In this document: piece by piece, positions 45,308 through 54,865 of the stretch
How the letters are laid out: each line of letters starts with the position of its first letter
How positions within the stretch are numbered: position 1 is the first letter of the stretch
DNA from: Ignavibacteria bacterium
GTDB taxonomy: Bacteria; Bacteroidota; Ignavibacteria; Ignavibacteriales; Melioribacteraceae
Direction: 5' to 3'
DNA length: 64,000 bases
Assembly: GCA_009773205.1 (NCBI GenBank)
Contig: WPAE01000006.1
Span: 1-64,000, forward strand
Notes under the pieces: model-generated
What the model saw: the letters and a program-made list of their open reading frames with translations, nothing else
Told to the model about the DNA's origin: nothing
Database searches by the model: none
Position numbers and translations under genes: made by a program

Positions 45308-45997
45308 TCATTGCTTGAACGAAATGGGAATTGTAATCTGAACTTTAATTGGTTTTCCATTTTTTTTACCGGGACGAAAGCGTGCGTTTTTTACAACCCA
45401 CATAGCTTCTTCGTCGCAGCCGTAGCCGAGTCCTTTTACAATCTCAGTACGTGTTACCTCACCATTTTCATTAACAAAAGCTTTAACCAAAACTCTGCCC
45501 ACAATACTTTCTTTTTTCGCTTCTTCAGGGTAATTAACATTCTGCTGTAACTTTTCCAACCCGCCAAACGGTTCCGGCATAATATCAACGGCAACGTAAT
45601 ATGTTTCATCAACAGGCTCTGGTTTTTTCTCTGCTAGTTTTGCTTCTTCAACTTTAATGTTTTCAACAGGGGATGAAGTATTGGGAATTTCAAACTCGCT
45701 TGTCTCTTCACCTTTTTTTGCAATCTTTAAATTGCCAAAAGTTGATTTAGCAGAAGAAACGGCATCTGTCTGTTGATCCGGAATTATTGATGGCGGCGGA
45801 CCTAAATCCACGTAAGTTACTATCTGTAATTTTGCTGAGGATTTTTTTTCTTCAACTTTTGGAAAAGACAAAAAATAGAATACAATAATTACCAAATGAA
45901 TAACTACCGCTCCTGCAACACCAATGGAATAGTTCTTAGGGTAAATTCGCTTTAATTCAAAAAAGCCATAGACATTATTTTTTGCTTTATGTTTCAT
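45308..45997 (-). CDS. TonB-family energy transducer
   Basis: This 229-residue protein has a basic N-terminus, one membrane helix (GVAGAVVIHLVIIVFYFLSF), a Pro/Glu/Lys-rich periplasmic spacer and a C-terminal TonB domain (NYPEEAKKESIVGRVLVKAF, GCDEEAMWVVKNARFRPGKK). TonB passes inner-membrane proton energy to outer-membrane receptors. No exbB or exbD is adjacent. It could serve the TonB receptor at 17174-19855, but this is only a plausible link. Confidence 0.88.
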   Translation of the reverse strand: MKHKAKNNVYGFFELKRIYPKNYSIGVAGAVVIHLVIIVFYFLSFPKVEEKKSSAKLQIVTYVDLGPPPSIIPDQQTDAVSSAKSTFGNLKIAKKGEETSEFEIPNTSSPVENIKVEEAKLAEKKPEPVDETYYVAVDIMPEPFGGLEKLQQNVNYPEEAKKESIVGRVLVKAFVNENGEVTRTEIVKGLGYGCDEEAMWVVKNARFRPGKKNGKPIKVQITIPISFKQ

Positions 45998-46251
45998 TAA
46001 ACATTTTTTTACCCAAAGTTAGCTTAAAGTGATCTTTAATGTGATAAATAATTGAGGGTGAATGAACATCCACTCCGCAACCTGTACGTCGCTTTGCTTT
46101 ATCAGGCATGGCAATGGGAATTTAATCCATAGTGATTAAGTAAACAAGTTGAGTGTCAATTTAACAATTCCGGTTTCCCGCCACCCGAAACTTTTCGTGT
46201 AAATTTTCTGTATGAGCAGTAAATTAAAGCATAAAATTTGTGAGAGTAATT

Positions 46252-48870
46252 ATGGCATTCAATTTAAATAAGTTTACAGTTAAAGCCCAAGAGCTTGTTC
46301 AAAACTCTATAGAGATTGCTCAGAACTATAACAATCAAATTGTAGAGCCAGAGCATATACTTGCCTCTCTTCTCCAAGATCAAAATAGTGTTGCAGGTTC
46401 TTTACTTCAAAAAGTTGGCGCAAACTTAAATCAAATGAAAATTAAAACCGGTGAACTTTTGGAAAAACTTCCTAAGGTAACCGGTGCTGGAATCGGCAAT
46501 CAACAGCTTTCTCTCAATAGCGCAAAACTTTTTGATCAGTCCGTGGAAGAAGCAAAAATGCTTAAGGATGAATATGTTTCTGTTGAACATATACTTTTGG
46601 CTTTGAGCGAAGAAAAGGGAATTATTGGAAAAATGTTTACTGAGAATGGAATCAGTAAAAAAGTTCTTCTATTTGCATTAAAAGATATTCGCGGAAACCA
46701 AAGAGTTACAAATCAGAACCCGGAAGAAACTTACCAGGCGCTTCAAAAATATGGACGCGATTTAAATGATCTCGCTAAATCTAATAAACTGGATCCGGTA
46801 ATTGGAAGAGATGAAGAAATCCGCAGGGTTCTTCAAGTTCTTTCCCGGAGAACAAAAAATAACCCTGTATTGATAGGCGAGCCCGGCGTAGGCAAAACAG
46901 CAATAGCCGAAGGAATAGCGCACAGAATTATTGCAGGCGACGTGCCGGAGCCTTTGAAGACAAAAAGAATTATAGCGCTTGATTTGAGCGCGCTTGTTGC
47001 TGGCGCTCAATACCGCGGACAGTTTGAAGAAAGATTAAAAGCGGTAGTAAAGGAAGTTCAAGAATCTGAAGGTGAAATAATATTATTTATTGATGAACTT
47101 CATCTTTTAGTTGGCGCTGGAAAAACCGATGGCGCTATGGATGCAGCTAATATTCTAAAGCCGGCGCTTGCCCGCGGCGAGCTTCACGCAATTGGCGCTA
47201 CTACTTTAGATGAGTTTAGAAAGTACATCGAAAAAGATGCGGCACTCGAAAGAAGATTTCAGCCTGTTCTTGTTGTAGAACCAAGCGAGGAAGATTCCGT
47301 TTCGATCTTGCGCGGATTAAAAGAACGATATGAAATTCATCACGGCGTTCGTATAACAGACAGCGCAATAGTTGCTGCTGTTCAGCTTTCAAACAGATAC
47401 ATAGCCGATAGATTTTTACCAGATAAAGCAATTGACTTGATTGACGAATCCGCTTCTAAACTAAGAATAGAAATTGATTCTATGCCGGAAGAATTAGACG
47501 CAATTGAAAGAAAAGTTAAACAGCTAGAAATCGAAAAGGAAGCTTTGAAAAGAGAAAGCGATCCGGAATCTGCGGCAAGATTAACCGAGCTTCAAAAAGA
47601 GTTAAACGAAATTCTTGACAGCAGAACAAGTTTGCGCGCGCATTGGCAATTAGAGAAAGATAAGATTAATAAAATACGCGCGATGAAAAGCGATATTGAA
47701 AAAGTAAAAAAAGAAGCAGACCGTTTTGAGCGCGATGGAAACTTGGGCAAGGTAGCAGAAATTCGTTATGGCGTAATCAATCAACTCGAAAGAAATATTA
47801 AAAAGGAAAGTGAAGAATTAGAAGCAATTCAAAAAAACAACAAAATGCTTAAAGAAGAAGTTGATGCAGAAGACATTGCCGAAGTTGTTGCTAAATGGAC
47901 TGGAATTCCAGTTAGCAGAATGTTAGAAAGTGAAAGAATTAAATTACTTCGCTTAGAAGAAGAGCTGCACAAAAGAGTTGTTGGGCAAGATGATGCAGTT
48001 GCAGCAGTTGCAAACGCAATTAGAAGATCGCGTGCGGGGCTGCAAGATACCCAAAAACCAATTGGCTCTTTTATTTTTATTGGAACTACCGGCGTTGGAA
48101 AAACAGAACTTGCTCGCGCTTTAGCAGATTATTTGTTCAACGATGAGCATGCTATGATTCGCATTGATATGAGCGAGTATATGGAAAAATTTTCTGTAAC
48201 CAGATTAATTGGCGCGCCTCCAGGTTATGTTGGTTATGATGAAGGCGGACAGCTTACTGAAGCCGTGCGCCGAAAACCATACTCTGTTCTGCTTCTTGAT
48301 GAAATTGAAAAAGCGCATCCAGATGTTTTTAATGTTCTGCTTCAAGTGCTTGATGACGGGCGTTTAACAGATAATCAAGGAAGAACTGTTGATTTCAAAA
48401 ACACAATTATAATAATGACTTCAAACTTGGGTTCACATTTAATTCAAGAGAAATTGATTGAGCTTAACGAAAACAATTTTGAAAGCATTATTGGAGAAAT
48501 GCGCGTAACCCTAAGCGAACTTTTACGCGCAGCTATTCGTCCAGAATTTTTAAACCGCATTGATGAGATTGTTCTATTTAAACCGTTGTTAAGTAACGAG
48601 CTTAAGAAAATAATTGATATACAACTTCAAAAAGTTGGCAAAATGCTGGCAGAAAAAAATTTAACACTCGAAATAAACGAAGATGCAAAAGATTTTCTGC
48701 TTCGGCTTGGCTTCGATGTAACTTTTGGTGCGCGTCCATTGAAGCGGACAATTCAAAAATATTTAATCAATGTGCTTTCGGCTGAACTTTTGATGAACAG
48801 GTTTGAAAGTGGAGACAAAATTTATGTTTGCTGCCCAAAAGGCGATAAACTCAAATTCGAGAAGCATTAA
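46252..48870 (+). CDS. clpB: ClpB disaggregase
   Basis: This protein of about 872 residues has the Clp N-domain (KFTVKAQELVQNSIEIAQNY), NBD1 with GEPGVGKT, LIFIDELHLL-type Walker B and the long coiled-coil M-domain (~400-530) that marks ClpB versus ClpA/ClpC, then NBD2 with GTTGVGKT and RIDMSEYMEKFSVTRLIGAP. It works with DnaK/DnaJ to dissolve aggregates. ATG 46252 (MAFNLNKF) is favoured over the GTG at 46240. No CIRCE element is visible upstream. Confidence 0.96.
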   Translation: MAFNLNKFTVKAQELVQNSIEIAQNYNNQIVEPEHILASLLQDQNSVAGSLLQKVGANLNQMKIKTGELLEKLPKVTGAGIGNQQLSLNSAKLFDQSVEEAKMLKDEYVSVEHILLALSEEKGIIGKMFTENGISKKVLLFALKDIRGNQRVTNQNPEETYQALQKYGRDLNDLAKSNKLDPVIGRDEEIRRVLQVLSRRTKNNPVLIGEPGVGKTAIAEGIAHRIIAGDVPEPLKTKRIIALDLSALVAGAQYRGQFEERLKAVVKEVQESEGEIILFIDELHLLVGAGKTDGAMDAANILKPALARGELHAIGATTLDEFRKYIEKDAALERRFQPVLVVEPSEEDSVSILRGLKERYEIHHGVRITDSAIVAAVQLSNRYIADRFLPDKAIDLIDESASKLRIEIDSMPEELDAIERKVKQLEIEKEALKRESDPESAARLTELQKELNEILDSRTSLRAHWQLEKDKINKIRAMKSDIEKVKKEADRFERDGNLGKVAEIRYGVINQLERNIKKESEELEAIQKNNKMLKEEVDAEDIAEVVAKWTGIPVSRMLESERIKLLRLEEELHKRVVGQDDAVAAVANAIRRSRAGLQDTQKPIGSFIFIGTTGVGKTELARALADYLFNDEHAMIRIDMSEYMEKFSVTRLIGAPPGYVGYDEGGQLTEAVRRKPYSVLLLDEIEKAHPDVFNVLLQVLDDGRLTDNQGRTVDFKNTIIIMTSNLGSHLIQEKLIELNENNFESIIGEMRVTLSELLRAAIRPEFLNRIDEIVLFKPLLSNELKKIIDIQLQKVGKMLAEKNLTLEINEDAKDFLLRLGFDVTFGARPLKRTIQKYLINVLSAELLMNRFESGDKIYVCCPKGDKLKFEKH

Positions 48871-49166
48871 CAACTGAGCAGATAATTTTTAAGATGCAAT
48901 AGTAAAATGTCTTTTTTATTTTTCAAACAGAATATTGTATGGCTTCAAAAGAGAAACGTTCTTATAATTTTATGTTTGTTTGCATCAAGACATGAAATTG
49001 CAGCTTTTAAAACCGCTGTATTGATGGAAAGCTGTTTCGAAATTTTGATGTTAACGTAGTTCTGTTTATAAGCTTCTATTCGTTCTTCCATGCAAGCCAG
49101 GTTTCGGGGCTAATGCAATTTAGATGATCGAAAGTACAAGCAACCAAATTTTTGATAGGACTTGCA

Positions 49167-50288
49167 ATGAAAAAAATATTTATTACGGCAATTTTGTCTT
49201 TATACTTGATTGCGGATGTTGAAGCTCAAAACAACAAGCCAAACGAAAAAAACAATTTTCCGGATGTAACAATCTTTGAAGATGCTATCGGCCACTTTAA
49301 CGATTCGCTCGCATTGAAATTCAAGTTTGAGAGATACAAACAAACTCAAGTTAAAGAGATTGCATGGAATTTAGTTAAATATCAAAACAAGGATGGCGGC
49401 TGGCCCAAAAACATTGATTGGCTTGCAATTATTGAGCCGGATTCGGTTAAAAACCTATTGAGCGCTCTTTACAAAACCAGCACTCTTGATAACCGCAACA
49501 CTTATAGTCAAGCTGAATATTTAGCACAAGCTTATTTAATAACCAAAGAAGAGAAGTTTAGAAAAAGCTCAGAACGCGCAATAGATTTTGTTCTTAATAC
49601 TCAAAAATCTTCCGGCGGCTGGCGCGGCTGGGATGTTGACGCCATCACTTATAACGATGAAGTTATGACTGGCGCTATGAAATTGCTGTTAGATATTAAA
49701 GAAGAAAAAGAATATTTCTGGTGGATAAACAAGGAGCGTAAATTAAAAGCAGAAGCAGCACTTCAAAAGGCAATTGATATAACTCTTAAATGCCAAATAG
49801 TTGTTGATGGCAATAAAACCGGCTGGGGGCAGCAGCATGATCACAACACCTTGCAGGCGGTTAAAGCAAGAGCTTATGAACTTCCAGGTATCTCTTCGCT
49901 TGAATCCGCTGCGATTGTAAAATTTTTAATGCTAATAAAGAATCCATCGCCAGAAATTATAAGTGCAATTAATTCTGCCGTTGATTGGATGCAGAAATCG
50001 AAATTGTATGAAATTCGTATTGTTGCCGATAAAGAAGATTCGTTAAAAACATTTTATAACTCACGAAGACCAGATAGAAAATTGATTAAAGATGAAACGG
50101 CGCCGCCAATTTGGGCACGTTATTATGAAATTGAGACGAATAGACCATTCTTTTGCAACCGAGATGGAATAAAAGTTTACTCACTCTCGGAAGTATTACC
50201 AGAAAGAAGGCGCGGCTATGCTTGGTATGGCTATTGGCCTTCCGATGTCTTAAACTTACATACCAAATGGAAGAAGAATTTGAAATAA
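49167..50288 (+). CDS. Secreted pectate lyase, PL10-like
   Basis: This protein of about 373 residues has a signal peptide (MKKIFITAILSLYLIADVEA) and an alpha-toroid catalytic domain with WNLVKYQNKDGGWPKNIDW, TLDNRNTYSQAEYLAQAY, GGWRGWDVDAITYNDEVMTG, GWGQQHDHNTLQ and PPIWARYYEIETNRPFFCNR. These match the PL10 pectate lyase family, which cleaves polygalacturonate by beta-elimination. There is no T9SS tail, so it is periplasmic or released. AGGA precedes ATG 49167. Confidence 0.9.
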   Translation: MKKIFITAILSLYLIADVEAQNNKPNEKNNFPDVTIFEDAIGHFNDSLALKFKFERYKQTQVKEIAWNLVKYQNKDGGWPKNIDWLAIIEPDSVKNLLSALYKTSTLDNRNTYSQAEYLAQAYLITKEEKFRKSSERAIDFVLNTQKSSGGWRGWDVDAITYNDEVMTGAMKLLLDIKEEKEYFWWINKERKLKAEAALQKAIDITLKCQIVVDGNKTGWGQQHDHNTLQAVKARAYELPGISSLESAAIVKFLMLIKNPSPEIISAINSAVDWMQKSKLYEIRIVADKEDSLKTFYNSRRPDRKLIKDETAPPIWARYYEIETNRPFFCNRDGIKVYSLSEVLPERRRGYAWYGYWPSDVLNLHTKWKKNLK

Positions 50289-50407
50289 ACAAATTATTGT
50301 GTGAAGAATATAAGTTGAATCTGCATGATTTTTTTATAAAAATTACTTCACAAATATTAATTTTCATAAAAGGTTATATCAATTAATTATTTAAGAAGGA
50401 AAAAAAA

Positions 50408-51391
50408 TTGAATGAATTATTACTAAATGGTTTTTCAAATCTAAATAACCCGGCTATACTTTTTTTTGTTCTTGGGTTTATTGCTTCAATAATACGCTCT
50501 GATATTAAAATTCCCGAGTCTATTGTTAAGATATTGTCTATCTACTTGATGATATCTATCGGTTACAAAGGGGGATTTGAAATTTCGCACAGCGGCATGA
50601 GCGATGATTTGCTCAAATCTTTTTTCATTTCTTTGGTTATAAGTGTTACTACTACAACAATAGTGTTTATAACTATTTATCACTTATTAAAAAAAGATTT
50701 TCTAAACGCCGGCGCTATTGCGGCTCATTACGGCTCTGTAAGTGTTGTAACTTTTATAACAGCGGTTTCTTTTCTAGATAAAATTGGAGTGGAATACAAT
50801 AGCTATATAGTTGGTATGCTTGCCATAATGGAATCGCCCGCTATTTTAATTGCCCTACTGCTTGTTAAGTTTTTTAACAAAAGTAATTCTAACACCGAAG
50901 TAACAAACATAAAAGAAATATTTAAGGAAGCCTTATTTAATGGAAGCATAGTGCTGCTTTTTGGAAGTTTACTAATTGGATTTGTAACCGGCTCAAAAGG
51001 ATATAATTTAATCTCTCCTTTTTTTGTTACTCCTTTTCAAGGCGTTCTTACTTTGTTTTTATTGGAAATGGGAATGATTGCCGGCAAAAGAATAGAAGAG
51101 TTTAAAAAAGTTGGACTAAAGTTAGGCATTGTTGCAGTTTTTTTTCCAATCATAAACGGTATTATTGGAGTTTTGTTAGCTTCATTTATCGGCTTAAATT
51201 TAGGAACTACAACTTTATTTGGAGTGCTTGCTGCCAGTTCTTCATATATTGCTGCGCCCGCCGCCGTCCGATTAGCTCTGCCGCAAGCAAACCCAATTTA
51301 TTATATCACAATGTCCCTTGCAATTACTTTCCCTTTTAACATAATATTGGGCATTCCTCTTTATTACTCTCTATCATCTATGTTACAATAA
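50408..51391 (+). CDS. SbtA-like sodium-dependent bicarbonate transporter
   Basis: This 327-residue membrane protein with about 10 helices starts at TTG with AAGGA 8 bp upstream. Segments ISIGYKGGFEI, GAIAAHYGSVSVVTFITAVS and MLAIMESPAILIALLL, with the half-repeat LLEMGMIAGKRIEEF ... AASSSYIAAPAAVRLALPQA, match the SbtA family, known for Na+-dependent bicarbonate uptake in cyanobacteria. The next gene encodes an SbtB-like PII protein 14 bp on, the conserved pair. The substrate in this organism is inferred. Confidence 0.88.
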   Translation: MNELLLNGFSNLNNPAILFFVLGFIASIIRSDIKIPESIVKILSIYLMISIGYKGGFEISHSGMSDDLLKSFFISLVISVTTTTIVFITIYHLLKKDFLNAGAIAAHYGSVSVVTFITAVSFLDKIGVEYNSYIVGMLAIMESPAILIALLLVKFFNKSNSNTEVTNIKEIFKEALFNGSIVLLFGSLLIGFVTGSKGYNLISPFFVTPFQGVLTLFLLEMGMIAGKRIEEFKKVGLKLGIVAVFFPIINGIIGVLLASFIGLNLGTTTLFGVLAASSSYIAAPAAVRLALPQANPIYYITMSLAITFPFNIILGIPLYYSLSSMLQ

Positions 51392-51405
51392 TTTTTAGGA
51401 TAATT

Positions 51406-51687
51406 ATGAAAAAACTCGAAATAATAATCGAATCTGTTGAACTCAATAACATGAGAACTATAATTGAAAAAATTGGCGTTAGCGGATATACCATTGTAAA
51501 AGATGTTGCTGGTATGGGAAAACATGGGAAAAGTGTTTCTACTTCGTTAGTTGATGTTGGAGAATATCATTTATTAATTATAGTTGATAACGAAAATATT
51601 ATCAACCACGTTGTTGAAAATTTAAAACCTTTGTTCAAAAACTACTCGGGCGTTATGTTTCTTTCTGATGTTGTAAAAATTACTTGA
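51406..51687 (+). CDS. SbtB-like PII signalling protein
   Basis: This 93-residue protein has a ferredoxin-like alpha/beta fold: MKKLEIIIESVELNNMRTII, GVSGYTIVKDVAGMGKHGKS (the T-loop region) and EYHLLIIVDNENIINHVVEN. It follows SbtA directly; SbtB proteins bind adenine nucleotides and gate SbtA. The C-terminus is short and lacks the Cys-rich redox tail of some SbtB proteins. AGGATAATT precedes the ATG. Confidence 0.82.
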   Translation: MKKLEIIIESVELNNMRTIIEKIGVSGYTIVKDVAGMGKHGKSVSTSLVDVGEYHLLIIVDNENIINHVVENLKPLFKNYSGVMFLSDVVKIT

Positions 51688-51896
51688 TCCAAATTTTCAT
51701 TTAGGAATCCGCTTTTGATAATACCATAGGCAGACGCGTGAACTTAGCTATTCATCGTAATGACTTTGGTAAAAAAATTTCAGTAACCAAGATTAATAAA
51801 ATCTTATCCCGCATTGCGGTACTTTTCGGGGTTAACGGTTTATAATTGCAAGCGGTTAACTTGAGTTATAAAAATTCGATTAACGAGTAAAGGGAT

Positions 51897-52529
51897 TTAC
51901 TCAAATATTTTTAAGATTTTCCCGTGTTCAGAAAGCCGCTTATAAAATTGCCTGGCTGTTAATAAGCAAAAAGTATTGATTTTAAAACCCGCTGCTTTAA
52001 TTGCCTGGGCTGCCCAAGTATTACAAGTTCGGAACATATGATATTTGTCTTTAGACTTAAAAAATATTATAGGTTGTCCCTCAACCTTTTTAGAAATGAT
52101 GTAATTACCGGTGTCATCGTATTTAAGAGAGTTTTTAATAAAGGTTATAAACTTTATAAATGAATCTCTTGGTAATCTGAATAGAATGGCAAATTCTCTC
52201 CACTTAATAACTTCTTCCATTGGAAAGCGATAGCCGTCAATCCTAATTACAGTTGGAGTTGGAATGAGTATGGCTTTTGCAGCATAATATAAATTAAAAT
52301 CTTCAGCTTGATAAAAATCTTCATCTCCCCATCCAATATCTACATATTGATAATCAGCATAAAGTTTCAGTAATGGCAGTTGTTCTATTGTAAATTCACT
52401 AACCTCAAACATTAAACCAGTATGCCAATTTTCCTTTACACAATAAACATTTATTGAATCTGGCAAAATGGATTGAGCTGGTTTAATTTCAGTCAGAACA
52501 AAAAAACTAATTAAAAATAAAATGAGCAT
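51897..52529 (-). CDS. DUF2459 family protein
   Basis: This 210-residue protein has a hydrophobic N-terminus (MLILFLISFFVLTE) that may be a signal/anchor. NWHTGLMFEVSEFTIEQLPL, DIGWGDEDFYQAEDF and FRTCNTWAAQAIKAAGFKIN match the DUF2459 pattern (H-G, WGD--FY, CNTW). The Cys and His of these motifs look like an NlpC-type hydrolase site, but activity is untested. Monocistronic; 51688-51896 before it is gene-free. Confidence 0.82.
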   Translation of the reverse strand: MLILFLISFFVLTEIKPAQSILPDSINVYCVKENWHTGLMFEVSEFTIEQLPLLKLYADYQYVDIGWGDEDFYQAEDFNLYYAAKAILIPTPTVIRIDGYRFPMEEVIKWREFAILFRLPRDSFIKFITFIKNSLKYDDTGNYIISKKVEGQPIIFFKSKDKYHMFRTCNTWAAQAIKAAGFKINTFCLLTARQFYKRLSEHGKILKIFE

Positions 52530-53229
52530 AATATTTTAAAATACTCTAAAATTCTGCCATAATATACGTATCGAAAAAAATGAATTGCAACAGTATTTAT
52601 AAATGAGCCGAATCTAACCAGCCTGCCTCTTTATACCGTTACCACAAGAGTAAAGAAGTTTTTTCTTGTTAAGCATTACACGTTCAGTTATCTCATCAGA
52701 AAAGTAGGTGGAATATTTGTGTAATGTAATGCTTCAGATGAAAATGGAATTTCCTAAATTACCATTATGTAAAACTAAAGGAGAATTTTATTCGGCAAAG
52801 AAAACATTATAAAGCTAACAAAAAGTAATTATTTGTTTCGTCTGCTTAAATCTCTATACCAAAGCTGTTTACTTCAAAACAAAGAGCGCTGAACAAATAA
52901 AAACAGCTTGATTTTCAAGTATACATTAAAAACCAAACACAAAGCTGAAAAATCTTCGAGAGCTAATTGTAAATCATTCAAAAATTTTAACGCGGAGTGC
53001 ATTAAAAAAACGTAAAAGTTGTTAATACGATTTTACGTAATAAATACAAAGTGCTGTTAATTACAAAACAACTTTTGACATAGATACATCCATGTAAAAT
53101 GCACTGGACAGTTCTGGCGCGTCTCTACAGAGCAGTGTTTTTTCTACAGATTAACACAGAAGTATTTACGCTTGTTGAGTAAATGTGATTTTAAATACCG
53201 ACAAATGCAGACACAATAAAAAGGAAGTT
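52530..53229. other. Gene-free spacer with a repeat arm
   Basis: No ORF is convincing. A copy of the ATGAGCCGAATC arm lies at 52603-52629. The rest is AT-rich sequence with no terminator or RNA that I can identify; CTCTACAGAG near 53125 is a short hairpin. Confidence 0.5.
52603..52629 (+). repeat. Single arm of the ATGAGCCGAATC repeat family
   Basis: It matches the left arm of the 7151-7285 element with one change (AACCAGCC for AACCCGCC). No matching right arm is seen downstream, so it is a solo or decayed copy. Confidence 0.85.
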
Positions 53230-53883
53230 ATGAAGAGAATAGTTTTACAAACTCAAGAAAAGTATTTAGAAAAAATGCGCGCTAAGCAAGAAGATTTAAC
53301 CTTGAAAATGGAAGCATACGCGCAAGATAATTTAGTCCCGATTTTAAATTGGAATGCTGCGGATTTTTTAGAGGTTATGATTCGAGCTTATAAACCAAAG
53401 AGAGTTTTAGAAATTGGGATGGCAATTGGCTATTCTTCAATACGTATTGCTAGGCAGTTAAAAGCAAAATCTGTTCTGCATGCAATCGAAAAAAGTAATG
53501 CAAACATAAAACTTGCTGCTCAGTATATAAATAAAGCAGGGCTTGATGATAAAATAAAAATATTTCAAGGCGATGCTTTAGAAATAATTCCTGACCTTAA
53601 AAAGAAGTATGATTTCATTTTTCTTGATGCCGATAAGCAAGATTATGAAAAACTTTTCAATCTATTGCTGCCGATATTAAAAAAGAATGGGATTATATTT
53701 ATAGATAATCTACTGTGGCATGGTTATGCAGCTGCAAGAAAAGTACCGGCTAAAGAAAATAAATCCGCTCAAGTTATCCGCAGTTTTAACAAGTTATTTA
53801 TGAACTCGCCTTTAGTAAAAAGCATAATTATACCAGTTGGCGATGGAATTGGGATAGGAGTAAAGGTTAAAAATGATTGCTGA
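53230..53883 (+). CDS. SAM-dependent O-methyltransferase, family 3
   Basis: This protein of about 217 residues has motif I VLEIGMAIGYSSIRIARQLK, motif II AIEKSNANIKLA, DALEIIPDLKKKYDFIFLDA (metal and substrate Asp) and IIFIDNLLWHGYAA. It belongs to the Mg-dependent catechol/caffeoyl-CoA O-methyltransferase-like family; the acceptor is unknown. ATG 53230 is preceded by AAGGAAG; the track start 53185 is not. Its stop overlaps the next gene by 11 bp. Confidence 0.9.
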   Translation: MKRIVLQTQEKYLEKMRAKQEDLTLKMEAYAQDNLVPILNWNAADFLEVMIRAYKPKRVLEIGMAIGYSSIRIARQLKAKSVLHAIEKSNANIKLAAQYINKAGLDDKIKIFQGDALEIIPDLKKKYDFIFLDADKQDYEKLFNLLLPILKKNGIIFIDNLLWHGYAAARKVPAKENKSAQVIRSFNKLFMNSPLVKSIIIPVGDGIGIGVKVKNDC

Positions 53884-54304
53884 TTCTGTTGAAAAAATAA
53901 TACGCCAAGTAGAAGAAGCATCAGGGCAAATATTAAAATCGAAAGAGGATTTCCGGTTAATAGTAGAAGCTGCTTTGTCTTCCCAAAAAATTGATGAATT
54001 GAACGAGCTTGCATTTCATGCAAAATTTGTTTTTGGTCTTTTGAGCGTTATTAAAAAAAGAGAAGCTGTAGTTGATGAAGAATACTTCAAAAAAGTTGGC
54101 GAAGAGTTTAGTCAGTCTTATGAAATAATTAGAAAGTTGATTCAAATAATATTGGGAAATTCATCCGGTTTTGTTAAAAACATTTTTAGTGAAAAGTATT
54201 TTCAACTTTCCCAAACTTCTCTTCAAAACCTAAACAAACTATGCGAAGATTTCGCACAATTAAAACTTTACCTAAACGATTTAAAACAAAAAAAGGATTC
54301 GTAA
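53873..54304 (+). CDS. Hypothetical all-helical protein coupled to the O-methyltransferase
   Basis: This 143-residue protein reads as helical throughout (SVEKIIRQVEEASGQILKSK ... QNLNKLCEDFAQLKLYLNDL) with no signal peptide or membrane helix. It overlaps the O-methyltransferase gene by 11 bp, so translation is coupled, and a terminator follows its end. I do not recognise the family. It could be a partner or an adaptor of the methyltransferase. Confidence 0.7.
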   Translation: MIADSVEKIIRQVEEASGQILKSKEDFRLIVEAALSSQKIDELNELAFHAKFVFGLLSVIKKREAVVDEEYFKKVGEEFSQSYEIIRKLIQIILGNSSGFVKNIFSEKYFQLSQTSLQNLNKLCEDFAQLKLYLNDLKQKKDS

Positions 54305-54324
54305 TAAATCACGAATCCTTTTTG
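54287..54324. terminator. Terminator between converging genes
   Basis: AAAAAAGGATTCGT / ACGAATCCTTTTT flank an 8-base loop. It overlaps the stop of the 53873 gene and serves the converging Rrf2 gene as well. Confidence 0.88.
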
Positions 54325-54337
54325 GCAGAACAATTCT

Positions 54338-54769
54338 TTATTGCTTGCTTTTTCTCAACGTCTCCGCATATTTTTCTGCTACATCTTGAACCGATTTACT
54401 AGAGATCAAATTGTAAATTCTATTCCTAAGCTCCGCCCATTCATCATGCAGCGGGCAGGGGTTTTCATCCTGGCATTCTTTGAGACCTGTTACACATTTT
54501 AAATTAATAACAGGACCTTCAACTCTTTCCACAATTTCTAAAATAGAACTTTTCTTTGCTAACTCAGTAATTTTAAATCCGCCGCCTCTTCCTTTAAAAG
54601 AATCTACGTATCCGTATTTAGCCATTCTTTGCAAAATTTTGGCTAGATAATGTGCTGGAATATCTTCACTTTTTGCAATATCAGAAGACATAATTAAAGC
54701 GTCTTTTTGCTGGCGTGCCAAAAAGAGTATTGCTCTTATTGCATATTCGCCGGTTTTAGTGTAAATCAT
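54338..54769 (-). CDS. Rrf2-family transcriptional regulator
   Basis: This 143-residue protein has the Rrf2 winged-helix core (MIYTKTGEYAIRAILFLARQ, IPAHYLAKILQRMAKYGYVD, FKGRGGGFKI) and a C-terminal Cys run, CVTGLKECQDENPCPLH. Three Cys in this loop are the ligands of Fe-S clusters in IscR/NsrR-type members, so it is probably a cluster-sensing repressor. No iron-sulfur operon is adjacent, so its targets lie elsewhere. Confidence 0.92.
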   Translation of the reverse strand: MIYTKTGEYAIRAILFLARQQKDALIMSSDIAKSEDIPAHYLAKILQRMAKYGYVDSFKGRGGGFKITELAKKSSILEIVERVEGPVINLKCVTGLKECQDENPCPLHDEWAELRNRIYNLISSKSVQDVAEKYAETLRKSKQ

Positions 54770-54865
54770 GCTTCCCTCGTTTAATTTGGAAACTTCTAAT
54801 AAAGATTTATAGGAGCTACTTATCTTTTATTAAAATTAAGTAAATAGGAACTTTATGTCAAGAAT

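Noticed and set aside
46000-46251. CIRCE or heat-shock operator before clpB
   Set aside because: No TTAGCACTC-N9-GAGTGCTAA or close variant was found.
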